This document shows positions 1-10,011 of a stretch of 64,000 bases of DNA, piece after piece; position 1 is the stretch's first letter, and every line of letters begins with the position of its first letter. The notes under the pieces are model-generated. The model was not told the origin of the DNA, did no database searches, and worked only from the letters and a program-made list of their open reading frames with translations. The position numbers and the translations under genes are program-made. Source of the DNA: Pectobacterium polaris (GTDB lineage Bacteria > Pseudomonadota > Gammaproteobacteria > Enterobacterales > Enterobacteriaceae); the NCBI RefSeq assembly GCF_002307355.1, contig NZ_CP017481.1:3038001-3102000 (forward strand). Direction: 5' to 3'.

Positions 1-1093
1 CGCGAACTGGCGAAAATAACACGACCATCAGCACCAGAGTACACACCCACAATTGCCAGACGGCGGAAAAGCCGAACCATTCTCCCTGATTTTTTCCCCA
101 GATCGCGACAGCGGTTAAATACATCCCTTTTAAAACATACAGATGCAGTAGGTAGAAAAACATCGGTGCGGCGCCGAAGCTCGCCAGTATGACGAGCCAG
201 CGCCGTTGTTGCTGACGTTCAAATACGGCGAGCAGATAAAGCCCGATTGCCAGCGTTAAGCAGAGAAACAGTAGCGATGGCGGGTATTTCGTGATGTTGA
301 AATAGCTCATGAGCGTCTGCGTGATGATTTCGCCTTGTTGCCAGGGTCTATCGCCATACAGATTAATGCTACGCAGCGCGAAAAACAGCGCTAGCGTAAT
401 GCCAGCCAGCATGAACAAGATTTTCTGGCGCTGAAGTGGCGACACCGATTTTTGATACAGCGCGCCCGCCACGTAGCCAAGTGAGATCACACCAATCCAG
501 GGCAATACGGGATAGGACGTCCGCACACGGAGCGTCTCACCGATTTCTAACCAGCCGCGATCGTGCAGAATCGCCCACGGAATAGACCAAATGGAGTCTG
601 CGGAAGCATGTAGCGGATCCAGCAGATTATGTCCGGCCACAATCACGATGCCCAGCATCAAAATCAGCCCTGCGGGGAGCCAGATCAGCGCGCTGAGGGC
701 GAGCATACTCATGCCGATTGCCCAGATGACCTGTAAATAGAGAACCTGCGCAGGGAACTGGAACGTCCACCCAAAATTGACCAGCGTTAGCTCCAGAAGA
801 ATGAGAATTAAGCCGCGCTGGAACAGGAAGAGAGCCGTTTGTCGGCGATCTTGCACTTTTTGGTGGTAAAGCGCGGCAGAAAGCCCGGTTAAAAAAATGA
901 ACACGGGAGCACACAGGTGCGCTAGTGTACGGTTGATGAAGAGCATGGGATCGGTGCTGGTGACATCAATCGGATCGGCGAGTTGCAGGTGCAGATAAAA
1001 GGTTTCCCGCACATGGTCCAGTAGCATCAGTACCATAACCAGACCGCGCAGGGCATCGATAGCGATAAGTCGCTGTGAGATATCACGAGACAT
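1..1093 (-). CDS. Membrane acyltransferase-like protein (DUF1624/HGSNAT family), 3' end cut off by the window
   Basis: The frame is open from an ATG at 1093 to the window edge, giving 364 residues with no stop, so the C-terminus is missing. The N-terminus reads MSRDISQRLIAIDALRGLVM and continues VLMLLDHVRE. This resembles the conserved start of the heparan-alpha-glucosaminide N-acetyltransferase/DUF1624 family (D-x-x-RG then a DH pair). Many hydrophobic segments follow, so it is a polytopic inner-membrane protein. An AAGGA ribosome site lies about 9 nt before the ATG. In that family a membrane acyltransferase moves acyl groups across the membrane; the substrate here is unknown. The IS200 element lies directly upstream. 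Confidence 0.75.
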   Translation of the reverse strand, partial: MSRDISQRLIAIDALRGLVMVLMLLDHVRETFYLHLQLADPIDVTSTDPMLFINRTLAHLCAPVFIFLTGLSAALYHQKVQDRRQTALFLFQRGLILILLELTLVNFGWTFQFPAQVLYLQVIWAIGMSMLALSALIWLPAGLILMLGIVIVAGHNLLDPLHASADSIWSIPWAILHDRGWLEIGETLRVRTSYPVLPWIGVISLGYVAGALYQKSVSPLQRQKILFMLAGITLALFFALRSINLYGDRPWQQGEIITQTLMSYFNITKYPPSLLFLCLTLAIGLYLLAVFERQQQRRWLVILASFGAAPMFFYLLHLYVLKGMYLTAVAIWGKNQGEWFGFSAVWQLWVCTLVLMVVLFSPVR

Positions 1094-1237
1094 GTTCACA
1101 TTCCTTTGTGAATGAATAAATTTTTTATAAAAAACTATCCTCCGGCATAGCCGGAGGTTTTTCATATGCGCCTATAAGGCTCTGTCACCAGCAGCGCCCT
1201 AACAGGCGCATCGCGATCTGACATTTGCATCTATGGA

Positions 1238-1696
1238 TTACTTACGGCCCGTAAACGGGCTACCAGGATACGGGATCGATAGTTGCTCTCCCATTTTATC
1301 CTCGTCCAGTTGGTGCTTTATGTATTCTTGTATCTTGACCGTGTTTTTCCCTACCGTATCAACATAATACCCTCGACACCAAAACTCCCTGTTACGGTAT
1401 TTGAACTTCAAATCGCCAAACTGCTCATAAAGCATCAGGCTACTCTTTCCCTTCAGGTATCCCATAAATCCCGAGACACTCATCTTGGGCGGGATTTCCA
1501 GAAGCATGTGGATGTGATCCACACAGCACTCCGCTTCCAGAATATTCACGTTTTTCCATTCGCACAGCTTTCTTAAAATGCTGCCAATCGCTCTGCGCTT
1601 TTCCCCGTAGAACACCTGCCTTCGGTACTTCGGCGCAAAAACTATGTGATATTTACAGTTCCATCGGGTGTGCGCTAAGCTCTTTTCGTCCCTCAT
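1238..1696 (-). CDS. tnpA: IS200 transposase TnpA (HUH/Y1 type)
   Basis: This 152-residue protein is the family's usual length when started at the ATG at 1696, which follows a GGGGG ribosome site; the open frame runs further upstream to 1747. The HUH metal-binding motif is His61-Ile-His63, and the likely nucleophilic tyrosine is Tyr125 in KIQEYIKHQ. Family proteins cut and join single-stranded DNA at the subterminal hairpins. All three catalytic residues are present and the frame is intact, so the copy may be active. Its translation start is buried in a stem-loop described separately. Confidence 0.93.
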   Translation of the reverse strand: MRDEKSLAHTRWNCKYHIVFAPKYRRQVFYGEKRRAIGSILRKLCEWKNVNILEAECCVDHIHMLLEIPPKMSVSGFMGYLKGKSSLMLYEQFGDLKFKYRNREFWCRGYYVDTVGKNTVKIQEYIKHQLDEDKMGEQLSIPYPGSPFTGRK

Positions 1697-1702
1697 TGGG
1701 AC

Positions 1703-1771
1703 CCCCTTTTGATTTCTTGTTGAACGTTTGCAGTTGCCAGACCGCAAACTGTTTTAACAAATCAAAAGGGG
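1703..1771 (-). promoter_or_regulatory. Stem-loop hiding the tnpA ribosome binding site
   Basis: An 11-bp perfect inverted repeat (1703-1713 with 1761-1771) begins just before the tnpA start and contains its G-rich ribosome site. Further pairing (TTTGC 1727-1731 with GCAAA 1744-1748) extends the stem. IS200 elements are known to limit transposase production through leader-RNA structure and an antisense RNA. The structure seen here fits the first mechanism; an antisense RNA cannot be judged from sequence alone. Confidence 0.7.
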
Positions 1772-1837
1772 TTTTTATAACTGGCTCAAAGCTGAAAGCT
1801 TTACTGAACCCCCAGCCTAGCTGGGGTTTTCTGGGCA

Positions 1838-1862
1838 CAAAAAAAACGCCGCATAAGCGGCG
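1838..1862 (-). terminator. Intrinsic terminator of rplY
   Basis: A CGCCGC/GCGGCG stem (1847-1852 with 1857-1862) with loop ATAA is followed on the minus strand by a run of T (A at 1838-1846). It lies about 40 bp after the rplY stop. Confidence 0.85.
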
Positions 1863-1903
1863 CTCTTCTTTTCCGGCGTCCCGGAAAACAACTTCAGCGC
1901 AAA

Positions 1904-2188
1904 CTAAACGCGAACGAAGTCGATGTGAGTCAGTTTTGGCTTGTAAACGTGACGTTGTACAGCCTGAACTTTAACTTGAACTTCTTTGCCATCGATAGAC
2001 AGGATCAGTGTTTCACCGTAGAAGCCATCTTTCACTTCTTGGTTTTTTACTGAATCGTGATCCAGTTCGATAGATACTGGTGCTTCTGAACCACCGTAAA
2101 CGATGGCTGGGAATTTACCAGCTGAACGCAGGCGGCGGCTCGCACCCTTACCCTGACCTTGACGTGCTTCTGCTTTGATAGTAATCAT
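1904..2188 (-). CDS. rplY: 50S ribosomal protein L25
   Basis: The protein is 94 residues, the short enterobacterial L25 form without a C-terminal CTC extension. It starts [20 protein letters not shown] and contains the conserved FPAIVYGG segment, then [12 protein letters not shown] near the end. L25 binds 5S rRNA in the large subunit. It forms a single-gene unit with its own terminator. As in E. coli, it lies beside the yejH/radD helicase gene. Confidence 0.97.
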   Translation of the reverse strand: MITIKAEARQGQGKGASRRLRSAGKFPAIVYGGSEAPVSIELDHDSVKNQEVKDGFYGETLILSIDGKEVQVKVQAVQRHVYKPKLTHIDFVRV

Positions 2189-2319
2189 TTTCTTCTCTAC
2201 TTATATAAAGTATTCCTGCTACAGGCGACCCAGCAACAGGTGGGACTATTCAGCTTTTGCGAACAAAAGCGGGCTGAATTCTAGCGGAATATGGCTCTGC
2301 GGGCAAATGAATCCCAAAA

Positions 2320-2446
2320 TTACTCGTCATACTTCAAGTTGCATGTGCGTTGGCAGCGCTCTGTCACCCGAATCACTTACCTGAGTAAGCTCATCGGGAT
2401 TCCCTCACTTGCCGCCTGCCTGAAACTCGAATTATTTAGAGTATAC
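2320..2446 (+). repeat. ERIC repeat, copy 1
   Basis: This is a roughly 127-bp imperfect palindrome starting TACTCGTCATACTTCAAGTT and ending TTTAGAGTATA. The core CACTTACCTGAGTAAGCTCA resembles the ERIC core. It lies directly after the radD stop, in the rplY-radD gap. Three more full copies in the window have the same orientation. Confidence 0.88.
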
Positions 2447-2447
2447 C

Positions 2448-4207
2448 TTAGCCGCGGAGCTCGTTGGCGCGGCGAAAGCGTCCCTGATAATCAAAGAGCT
2501 TTTCGCGTATTTGCCAGAATTTTCCGTGTTTGCGGGCGACGACAAAATCAGGCGCGCGTAATAAAGGTTGCTGTGAGATGACGTCAGCGGCATTTTGCCA
2601 GTTAAACGGGGTTCCCGGTGCGCGTTGGTGAACACGCAAAAATTGTTGCAGGAAGACGTGGCGCTGAGCGGTAGTGTGCAGGCGAAAACGTTCGCTAACG
2701 TCGGCACCTTCCTCATCATGGTAGGTAATCTTCAACCATTCTCCCTTCGCATCCTGCCCCTGCTCGAAACTCATGCCGCTACAGCGTAAAACCAATGCAT
2801 CTTTTAGCTTCAGCGCCGCTTTCAGCATATCGTCAGGATCGACCAATACTTCGTCACACTGATGGCAGCGCCGCGCGGCAATGTCGTTTTCCGCGCCGCA
2901 GTGCGGACAGACTTTAAACCGAAACCGGAAATCACACTGTTGGCGTTGGCCGCTTTCCGCCATTTCCCAGCCCTGACAGCGGCGGCCATAGTGTTCGATG
3001 ATGTCGCCGTCTGGGGTGGTTTTCCCCAGAACAGATTGGCAAAGCCACATTCGGGGCAGAAGACCTGTACCGGCTGGCTGCCAGCATGCGGTTTGCTGTT
3101 GCCGACTTCTGGCGTATAGAGATCGTGTGGGTTACCCGCGTAATCCAGAATCAGGCAGTCCGTTTTCCCCGGATACAAACGTAAGCCGCGTCCGACGATT
3201 TGCTGATACAGGCTGACGGATTCTGTTGGGCGAAGGATAGCAATAAGGTCGACATGCGGGGCATCAAACCCGGTTGTCAGTACCGCTACGTTGACCAGAT
3301 AGCGTAGCGACTGCTGTTTAAAAGCCTCAATCAGTGCATCACGCTCGGCCGCCGGCGTATCGGCGCTGACCAGCGCAGCCTGACCGTTTGGTAACAAGGT
3401 CGTAATTTCTTTGGCATGCTCGACGGTGGACGCAAAAATCATCACGCCGCGCCGCGTTTGCGCATAATCGATGACCTGGCTGATGATATGCGGCGTGACG
3501 CGCTGCTGACGCTTGAGTTCGAGATTCAGGTCGGCTTCGCTGAATAGCCCGTTGCTGCGGGCGACGAGCTTACTGAAATCATATTGCACCACTGGCATAT
3601 CCAGTCTGTCTGGCGGCACCAGAAAGCCATGCTTGATCATATAACGCAGCGGCAGCTCATAGATGCAGTCGCGAAACAAACTGCGTTCGTCGCCACGGAT
3701 CATGCCGTGATAGTGATACTGATATATCCAGCCTTTGCCAAGCCGATAGGGCGTTGCCGTTAAGCCGAGCAGCCGCAGCTGTGGGTTAGTCTTTTGCAGA
3801 TGCTGGATGATTTGTTGATATTGGCTGTTATCGTCGTCGCTAATGCGGTGGCATTCATCAATGATCAGCAGAGAGAAGGCACTATCGAACTGGTCAAGAT
3901 TACGCGCGACGGACTGCACGCTGCCAAAGACCACCTTTCCCTGACTCTCTCGCTGTTGTAGCCCTGCCGCGAAGATATCCGCTTCCAAATCTAAGGCACG
4001 GTATTTGGCATGGTTCTGCGCGACCAGTTCCTTGACGTGTGCAAGCACCAGTACACGACCACGAGCAAGCCGCGCCAGCTCGGCGATAACCAGGCTTTTC
4101 CCCGCACCAGTAGGCAAAACGATGACGGCCGGTTGGGTGTGTCGGCGAAAATAGTCGAGTGTGGCGGAAACAGCCTCACGCTGGTAAGGCCGTAGCGTGA
4201 ACGACAT
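2448..4207 (-). pseudogene. radD: DNA repair helicase RadD (YejH), split by a frameshift
   Basis: Two overlapping frames together match the approximately 586-residue RadD. The N-terminal part starts at the ATG at 4207 ([13 protein letters not shown]) and carries Walker A GAGKS, a DECH box (IIDECHRI), GLTATPYR and the C-terminal helicase motif QIVGRGLR. The C-terminal part, in the other frame, resumes at [17 protein letters not shown], has zinc-finger CPHCGAEND and CHQC pairs, and ends FRRANELRG. The break is one missing base in the run GGGGAAAACC (minus strand, 3020-3027). Without a shift the N-terminal part ends in about 65 foreign residues at 2822. RadD is an ATPase acting with RecA in strand-break repair. 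The cause may be a true mutation, a homopolymer sequencing error or -1 slippage; all motor motifs precede the break. Confidence 0.85.
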
Positions 4208-4209
4208 AA

Positions 4210-4449
4210 CTAGTGCTGGCAGATTTTACTGGCGCTGGTGGTAAAGCCTGCATCGTGCGGGATGAATTTCCCGCGTTCAGACAGAAATTGCACCAGCATT
4301 GAGGCCGTCATATTTTCGGCGGAGCAGGTATGAAAGCGCGCCGCGCTGCCGAAGCGATCTTCTATGGTGGTAATCAGCTGTTCAGTGGTAAACGACTCGC
4401 CGGACGCGAGCATCATTTGCAAAACTTCATGACCGTGGATAGATGACAT
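4210..4449 (-). CDS. yecH: YecH-like small metal-binding protein (DUF2492)
   Basis: This 79-residue protein reads [20 protein letters not shown] and has the family signature [11 protein letters not shown], then [10 protein letters not shown] and a final KICQH. The Cys and His residues in HTC, the HGH and the C-terminal CQH are probable metal ligands. Its stop is 2 nt before the radD ATG, so the two are almost certainly co-transcribed. The family's cellular role is not established. Confidence 0.85.
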   Translation of the reverse strand: MSSIHGHEVLQMMLASGESFTTEQLITTIEDRFGSAARFHTCSAENMTASMLVQFLSERGKFIPHDAGFTTSASKICQH

Positions 4450-4673
4450 GCGGTTGCCCTCAAGAGATAAAAAATTACCCGTATTATGCCTGTTGATAAT
4501 ATCTGGTGCGAGGGATAAACAAAGGGCGTGCAGCCTGAAAGTCGGCTAAAAAGAGCGATGTAGGGGCAGTGAATTGCAGGACGAGTGGGCAAAGCCCCGT
4601 TATACTATCCTTTCACAATTTAGGGTCTCACGATTTGAGATTGGCAGTTATTTGAGATAGGTAGTGAGTGTTA

Positions 4674-5369
4674 ATGCGATTGGACAAATTTTTATCCCAG
4701 CAGTTGGAAATTAGCCGCTCACTGGTAGCGCGTGAACTCCATGCAGAGCGTGTTACCGTTGATGGTGAAGTGGTAAAAAGCGGCGCGTTCAAGTTATCCC
4801 CTGAGCATCAGGTTGAGTTTGATGGCGAACCGCTGAAACAACAGAATGGCCCGCGCTATTTCATGTTGAATAAGCCTCAGGGCTACGTCTGTTCAACGGA
4901 CGATCCCGATCATCCCACTATTCTGTATTTTATGGATGTCCCAGTGGCGTACAAACTGCACGCGGCAGGGCGTCTGGATATCGATACCACTGGACTGGTA
5001 CTGCTAACTGACGACGGGCAATGGTCACATCGCATTACTTCGCCTAAGCACCAGTGTGAAAAAACGTATCTGGTGACGCTGGAACAGCCGCTGGCCGAGG
5101 ACACTGCCGCGCAATTTACGGCAGGCGTGCAACTGCATAACGAGAAGAACCTCACCAAACCCGCTACGCTTGAGAAGATAACGGATTATGTCGTTCGACT
5201 GACGATTAGCGAAGGTCGCTACCATCAGGTGAAAAGAATGTTTGCGGCGATCGGTAATCGGGTCGTTGAGCTGCATCGCGAACGTATCGGTGGCATCTGT
5301 CTGGATAGTGAACTGGAACCGGGGGAATACCGGGAGTTAAGTGCTGAGGAGATCGCTAGCGTAAAATAA
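4674..5369 (+). CDS. rsuA: 16S rRNA pseudouridine-516 synthase RsuA
   Basis: The protein has 231 residues from the ATG at 4674 ([11 protein letters not shown]), the start seen in RsuA homologues. A GTG two codons earlier (4668) is also possible. An S4-like RNA-binding domain (residues 1-60) precedes the synthase domain. The motif [12 protein letters not shown] carries the catalytic Asp, and [15 protein letters not shown] is the conserved C-terminal motif. It makes pseudouridine 516 in 16S rRNA during 30S assembly. bcr follows 40 bp downstream on the same strand, as in E. coli. Confidence 0.95.
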   Translation: MRLDKFLSQQLEISRSLVARELHAERVTVDGEVVKSGAFKLSPEHQVEFDGEPLKQQNGPRYFMLNKPQGYVCSTDDPDHPTILYFMDVPVAYKLHAAGRLDIDTTGLVLLTDDGQWSHRITSPKHQCEKTYLVTLEQPLAEDTAAQFTAGVQLHNEKNLTKPATLEKITDYVVRLTISEGRYHQVKRMFAAIGNRVVELHRERIGGICLDSELEPGEYRELSAEEIASVK

Positions 5370-5409
5370 TGCTGCATAGCATGACCTTTTTTCTTATCTG
5401 GAGTTATTA

Positions 5410-6600
5410 GTGCAATTACGCCGCTCTTCTCATTTCGGGCTGATTTTTATTCTCGGCCTGATTTCGATGCTAATGCCGTTAGCTATCGATATGTATTTAC
5501 CTGCGTTGCCGACCATTGCTAACGAATTTGGCGTGGGGGACGGGCATGTCCAAATGACGCTCAGTACCTATGTGCTGGGCTTTGCGATTGGCCAGATGTT
5601 CTACGGGCCGATGGCGGACAGTCTGGGACGTAAGCCTGTGATTCTCGGCGGTACGCTGGTTTTTGCGTTTGCAGGCGTGGCCTGTGCGCTGGCACAAACG
5701 GTAGAGCAGCTTATCTACATGCGTTTTCTGCACGGTGTCTCCGCGGCTGCGGCTGCAGTGGTGATCAATGCCCTGATGCGCGATATGTTCTCGCGGGATG
5801 ATTTTTCTCGCATGATGTCGTTTGTCGTGTTGGTGATGACCGTCGCGCCGCTCATTGCGCCCATTGCTGGTGGCTGGCTGCTGCTGTGGTTTAGCTGGCA
5901 TTCCATCTTCTGGACGATCTCTGGTGCGGCTTTTCTGGCATCAGCGCTGATTTTCTTTTTTATCAAAGAAACCTTACCGCCCGCTAAGCGGCAGAAATTT
6001 CATCTGCGCACCACCATCGGGAATTTCGCTATCCTGTTCCGCCACAAGCGGGTGTTCAGCTATATGGTGGCAAGCGGGCTGTCGTTTTGCGGCATGTTCT
6101 CCTTCCTGAGCGCCGGGCCGTTTGTGTATATCAATCTGTATGGCGTTTCTCCTCAGAATTTTGGCTACTACTTTGCCCTGAACGTCGTCTTTCTCTTTGT
6201 AGTGACGTTGTTTAACAGCCGCAATGTACGGCGGTTGGGTGCGCTGGCGATGTTCCGCGCAGGGCTGGTGATCCAGTTTGCGATGGGAATATGGCTGGTT
6301 ATTGTCTGTCTGTTCGATCTCGGATTCTTACCGCTGGTATTTGGCGTGGCACTGTTTGTCGGCTGTATTGCGATGGTGGCGTCGAATGCGATGGCGGTGA
6401 TTCTCGATGGTTTCCCGCATATGGCAGGGACGGCATCGTCGTTGGCTGGCACGCTACGCTTCGGTCTGGGTGCGATCGTAGGCGTTATCCTATCGCTAGC
6501 CTCATTCAATAGCGCCTGGCCGATGGTGTTATCGATGGCAATCTGTTCGGTAGCTGCTTTTCTGCTATATCTGTACGCGAACCGTTCTCCCGCATCCTGA
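5410..6600 (+). CDS. bcr: Bcr/CflA-type multidrug efflux transporter
   Basis: The protein has 396 residues, the same length as E. coli Bcr, and starts at a GTG after a TGGAG ribosome site. It is a major-facilitator protein with 12 hydrophobic segments. The loop 2-3 motif appears as [13 protein letters not shown], and the family-typical [13 protein letters not shown] lies in segment 1. It belongs to the 12-helix drug:proton antiporters that export bicyclomycin and related compounds. Pairing with rsuA matches E. coli. Confidence 0.94.
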   Translation: MQLRRSSHFGLIFILGLISMLMPLAIDMYLPALPTIANEFGVGDGHVQMTLSTYVLGFAIGQMFYGPMADSLGRKPVILGGTLVFAFAGVACALAQTVEQLIYMRFLHGVSAAAAAVVINALMRDMFSRDDFSRMMSFVVLVMTVAPLIAPIAGGWLLLWFSWHSIFWTISGAAFLASALIFFFIKETLPPAKRQKFHLRTTIGNFAILFRHKRVFSYMVASGLSFCGMFSFLSAGPFVYINLYGVSPQNFGYYFALNVVFLFVVTLFNSRNVRRLGALAMFRAGLVIQFAMGIWLVIVCLFDLGFLPLVFGVALFVGCIAMVASNAMAVILDGFPHMAGTASSLAGTLRFGLGAIVGVILSLASFNSAWPMVLSMAICSVAAFLLYLYANRSPAS

Positions 6601-6612
6601 TTTTCCCTTCTT

Positions 6613-6645
6613 CTCAGATGCAGGAAAGATGTTCCTGCATCTGAG
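6613..6645 (+). terminator. Terminator after bcr
   Basis: A 14-bp perfect stem (6613-6626 with 6632-6645, loop AGATG) begins 12 bp after the bcr stop, flanked by T-rich sequence on both sides. Confidence 0.75.
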
Positions 6646-6982
6646 TCTGTTCTCTCTGATTCCTCATTTTCCTTCTTAATGCGATACCCAGGCATAGCTT
6701 TTTGTTTTGCTAATGTAAAATATTTGACCCAAAAGTGAACAAGTGGGCTGAAAAGGGTTGAGATATTAAATAGAAAAGGTTACATATAGCCGGAAAAGAA
6801 GAAAAATTCGTGATCAATTTGGCATTAATAGTCCTTGCAATCAGAACTGTTAGCCACTATCACGATATGAAAAGGCGTGTTTGTTGTTTTTTTGTTCGCT
6901 AAAAGTGGCAGGAAATGGTGTGAACACGCTACTATGATAAATATGTTACTATTTTGTGAATTATTACCTGAGGAAAACAGTA
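6646..6982 (+). other. AT-rich upstream region of yejG
   Basis: About 340 bp separate the bcr terminator from the yejG start. It is AT-rich with no credible gene. A promoter for yejG is expected here but no single -35/-10 pair stands out. Confidence 0.5.
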
Positions 6983-7327
6983 GTGGACAGTTTCCAACTT
7001 TCGGTAGTTCATCGTTTGCCGCAAAGTTATCGCTGGTTATCGGGTTTTGCAGGTATCAATGTTGAACCGATTCCGCTGAGCGGCAGAGAAGAAGACAACA
7101 ACCTGATTGGTCTCAAACTGTTGAGCCACGATGGCGATATCGCATGGAATATCATGCGCCAGCTGAATCAATCCCTGTCTGAAATACAGGTTGAATGCGC
7201 CGTTCTGGAGTGGGAAGGCGAGCCGTGTCTGTTTTTACATCGCAATGATGAAAGCACAGCAATGTGCCGTCTGAAGAATGTTGGTGTCGCTATCGCTGAG
7301 TCCGTATCAGCCCAATACCCTTTTTAA
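6983..7327 (+). CDS. yejG: YejG family protein
   Basis: Starting at the GTG at 6983, nine codons inside the longest frame, gives 114 residues, the length of E. coli YejG. A GAGGA ribosome site lies 8 nt upstream. Conserved segments are [37 protein letters not shown] and [12 protein letters not shown]. It is a small soluble protein of unknown function. It converges with yejF, as in E. coli. Confidence 0.88.
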   Translation: MDSFQLSVVHRLPQSYRWLSGFAGINVEPIPLSGREEDNNLIGLKLLSHDGDIAWNIMRQLNQSLSEIQVECAVLEWEGEPCLFLHRNDESTAMCRLKNVGVAIAESVSAQYPF

Positions 7328-7357
7328 ACCGCAGCGTCAGCAGACTGACGCTGCGGT
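7328..7357. terminator. Convergent terminator between yejG and yejF
   Basis: A 13-bp perfect stem (7328-7340 with 7345-7357, loop CAGA) directly follows the yejG stop and ends 11 bp before the yejF stop. Its A-rich left and T-containing right flanks suit termination from both sides. Confidence 0.75.
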
Positions 7358-7367
7358 ATTCCCTCAT

Positions 7368-8984
7368 TTATGCTGACTGCGTTTCCGCCGAATAGGATGA
7401 AAACTGTAGCAGTTCGCGCGTGTAATGTTCGGCAGGGTGCGCGAATACCTGTTTGCATTCCCCCTGTTCGACCACTTCGCCTTGTCGCAATACAATAACC
7501 TGATGGCACAGCGAACGGATAACCTGTAAGTCATGGCTGATAAACAGGTAGGCGATTTTGTGCTTTTCCTGTAATGACTTCAGCAGCGCCAGAATTTGTG
7601 CCTGAACCGTTCTGTCCAGCGAGGATGTCGGTTCATCAAGGATCAGTAACTCGGGTTGCAGTATTAGGGCACGAGCGATAGCGATACGCTGACGCTGACC
7701 GCCGGAAAACTCGGAGGGATAGCGGTAGCGGGTCGTGGGATCCAGCCCGACTTCCTGCATCGCCTCAACCACACGCTGGTCGAGCGCCTCTTTGCTCAGC
7801 TTATGATGGACGGTCAATCCCTCGGCAATAATTTGTTCCACATTCAGCCGTGGGTTCAGCGCGGAGTTCGGATCCTGAAAGACAACCTGAATCCGGTGGC
7901 GGAAAGGCAGCATTTGCTTACGGGTCAGCCCTTGCAAAGACTGGCCGTCAAACCAGATATCGCCGCGTGATTGAATCAGGCGCAGCAGCGCGAGTCCAGT
8001 CGTGCTTTTTCCTGAGCCGGATTCCCCCACCAGACCCAGACTTTCGCCGCGTCGCAAGGTGAAATTGATATTGCTCACTACCTGCTTTTCGTCAACGGTA
8101 CGGCGCAAAAGGCCGCGTTTGATGGGAAACGAAACGTGCAGTTTTTCCACCCGTAAAAGAGGTTCACCGTCATCGGTTACCGGAAGCGGATCACCCGACG
8201 GTTCTGCATCCAGCAATTGGCGCGTGTAGGGATGCTGCGGTGCGCTGAAAAGCTGCTGACAGCTATTATGCTCCACGGCCTGACCGGCTTTCATTACCGA
8301 CACGTTATCTGCCAACTGGCGGACAATATTCAGGTTATGGGTGATGAACAGTAAACTCATCCCCAGTTCCTGCTTCAACTCGTTCAGCAATTTCAATATT
8401 TGTGCCTGAACGGTCACGTCCAACGCCGTTGTCGGTTCATCGGCAATCAGTAAATCCGGCTGTGTCAGCAGCGCCATCGCAATCATGACACGCTGGCGCT
8501 CCCCGCCGGAAAGCTGGTGTGGGAAATCATTCAATCGGCTTTTAGCCTGCTGAATACCCACGCGATCCAGACAGGTGATGACTTCGCTGCGGGCTGCCTC
8601 GGTACGCATACCACGGTGGAGCGAAAGCACTTCAATCAGCTGTTTTTCGATACTTTGCAGGGGATTAAGCGACACCATCGGTTCCTGAAAGATCATCGCG
8701 ATCCGATTGCCACGTATCTGACGCAGTGTTTTTTCATCAGCATGCAGCAGCGACTGCCCTGCGAAGCGGATATCCCCTTGCGGATAAACTACGGGCGGGG
8801 AGGGGAGCAAACGCAAAACCGACAGCGCGGTGACGCTTTTCCCCGAACCTGATTCACCGACCAGCGCCAGCGTCTCACCCGCGTTCACCGCCAGTGAAAG
8901 CTGGTCGACAACGCGCTGCTCTTGACCGCCTTTGCGGAAGGCAATGCTGAGATTATCTATCTGCAATAAAGGTGAACTGGACAT
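7368..8984 (-). CDS. yejF: Peptide ABC importer, double ATPase YejF
   Basis: The protein has 538 residues from the ATG at 8984 ([12 protein letters not shown]) with an AAGG ribosome site; an upstream start at 9008 would overlap yejE. It has two ABC modules in one chain. Walker A GESGSGKS occurs near residue 40 and again near 315. Signatures are LSGGERQRV and FSGGQRQRI, and Walker B motifs are [12 protein letters not shown] and [12 protein letters not shown]. It energises the YejABEF importer, which in E. coli takes up microcin C and peptides. Its ATG is 1 nt after the yejE stop, marking a tight operon. Confidence 0.95.
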   Translation of the reverse strand: MSSSPLLQIDNLSIAFRKGGQEQRVVDQLSLAVNAGETLALVGESGSGKSVTALSVLRLLPSPPVVYPQGDIRFAGQSLLHADEKTLRQIRGNRIAMIFQEPMVSLNPLQSIEKQLIEVLSLHRGMRTEAARSEVITCLDRVGIQQAKSRLNDFPHQLSGGERQRVMIAMALLTQPDLLIADEPTTALDVTVQAQILKLLNELKQELGMSLLFITHNLNIVRQLADNVSVMKAGQAVEHNSCQQLFSAPQHPYTRQLLDAEPSGDPLPVTDDGEPLLRVEKLHVSFPIKRGLLRRTVDEKQVVSNINFTLRRGESLGLVGESGSGKSTTGLALLRLIQSRGDIWFDGQSLQGLTRKQMLPFRHRIQVVFQDPNSALNPRLNVEQIIAEGLTVHHKLSKEALDQRVVEAMQEVGLDPTTRYRYPSEFSGGQRQRIAIARALILQPELLILDEPTSSLDRTVQAQILALLKSLQEKHKIAYLFISHDLQVIRSLCHQVIVLRQGEVVEQGECKQVFAHPAEHYTRELLQFSSYSAETQSA

Positions 8985-8985
8985 A

Positions 8986-10011
8986 TTAATGCGCCTTGCT
9001 GGGGTCAAAGGCGTCGCGCACCGCTTCGCCGATAAAAATGAGTAAGGAAAGCACGATGGAAAGCACCATAAACACGGTAATGCCCAGCCACGGTGCCTGA
9101 AGGTTATTTTTCCCTTCCAGCAATAAAGTGCCTAATGATGGCGAGCCCATCGGCAGACCAAAGCCGAGAAAATCCAGCGATGTCAGCGTGGTAATCGAGC
9201 CGCAAAGAATAAAGGGCAGATAGGTCAGCGTAGCGACCATCGCGTTTGGCAGCATGCAGCGGAACATAATAGCGCGGTCGCTGACGCCCATCGCCTGCGC
9301 GGCACGAATGTAGTCAAAGTTGCGGGTACGCAGAAATTCTGCCCGTACCACGCCAACCAGACTCATCCAGCCAAAAAGGACGGTAATACCCAATAGCCAC
9401 CAGAAGTCCGGTTGAATCACGCTGGACAGTAGGATAATCAGAAACAGCGTCGGCATACCGGACCAGACTTCGATAAAGCGTTGACCCCATAGGTCGAGAC
9501 GCCCGCCGTAATAGCCCTGTGTGGCACCGACGGCGATACCAATCACGCTGGACAGGATTGTGAGCGCCAGACCGAACAGCAGTGAGATACGGAAGCCATA
9601 CAGCACCTGCGCAACCACATCTTTCCCCTGGCTATCCGTGCCCAACCAGTTCTGCCAGTTTGGTGCAGAGGGGAAGGATGCGGTAGTGGCATAGTTTATG
9701 GTGTCGTAACTGTAGTGAATCAGCGGCCAGATCGCCCAGCCGTGGCTGCTGATGCGTTCGGCGATATAAGGATCGCGGAAGTCAGCGGTGGTATCCAACT
9801 GTCCGCCGAACGTCCTCTCGCTGTGGTCAATGAGCACTGGCGTATAGAGCTGGCCGTCATACTTCACCAGCAGCGGTTTGTCGTTGGCGATCAGTTCGGA
9901 AAACAGGCTGACGATAAACAGCACCATGAAAATCCACAGCGACCAGTAACCGCGACGATTACTTTTAAAACGCGCCCAGCGCGCCTGATTAATCGGGCTT
10001 AAGCGGCTCAT
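8986..10011 (-). CDS. yejE: Peptide ABC importer permease YejE
   Basis: This 341-residue inner-membrane permease is of the OppC/DppC type. There is a transmembrane segment near residues 20-40, a large periplasmic loop, then five more. The EAA-type coupling loop reads [22 protein letters not shown]. It starts 4 nt inside the end of yejB, suggesting translational coupling, and pairs with YejB to form the channel. Confidence 0.95.
   Translation of the reverse strand: MSRLSPINQARWARFKSNRRGYWSLWIFMVLFIVSLFSELIANDKPLLVKYDGQLYTPVLIDHSERTFGGQLDTTADFRDPYIAERISSHGWAIWPLIHYSYDTINYATTASFPSAPNWQNWLGTDSQGKDVVAQVLYGFRISLLFGLALTILSSVIGIAVGATQGYYGGRLDLWGQRFIEVWSGMPTLFLIILLSSVIQPDFWWLLGITVLFGWMSLVGVVRAEFLRTRNFDYIRAAQAMGVSDRAIMFRCMLPNAMVATLTYLPFILCGSITTLTSLDFLGFGLPMGSPSLGTLLLEGKNNLQAPWLGITVFMVLSIVLSLLIFIGEAVRDAFDPSKAH

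Larger units (their letters stand above)
1130..1838 (-). mobile_element. IS200-family insertion sequence
   Basis: A single tnpA of 152 codons is framed by two hairpins. One is at 1139-1157 (8-bp stem, loop ATA). The other is at 1810-1826 (7-bp stem, CCCCAGC/GCTGGGG). The roughly 700-bp span fits the IS200 group, which has no terminal inverted repeats in the usual sense but uses subterminal hairpins recognised by TnpA. Exact ends cannot be fixed without an empty-site sequence, so the boundaries are approximate. The element sits just beyond the rplY terminator, between it and the start of the acyltransferase-like gene, so it appears to interrupt no gene. Confidence 0.8.

Noticed and set aside
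4668..4673. GTG start for rsuA
   Set aside because: Possible, but the conserved RsuA start MRLDKF begins at the ATG at 4674.
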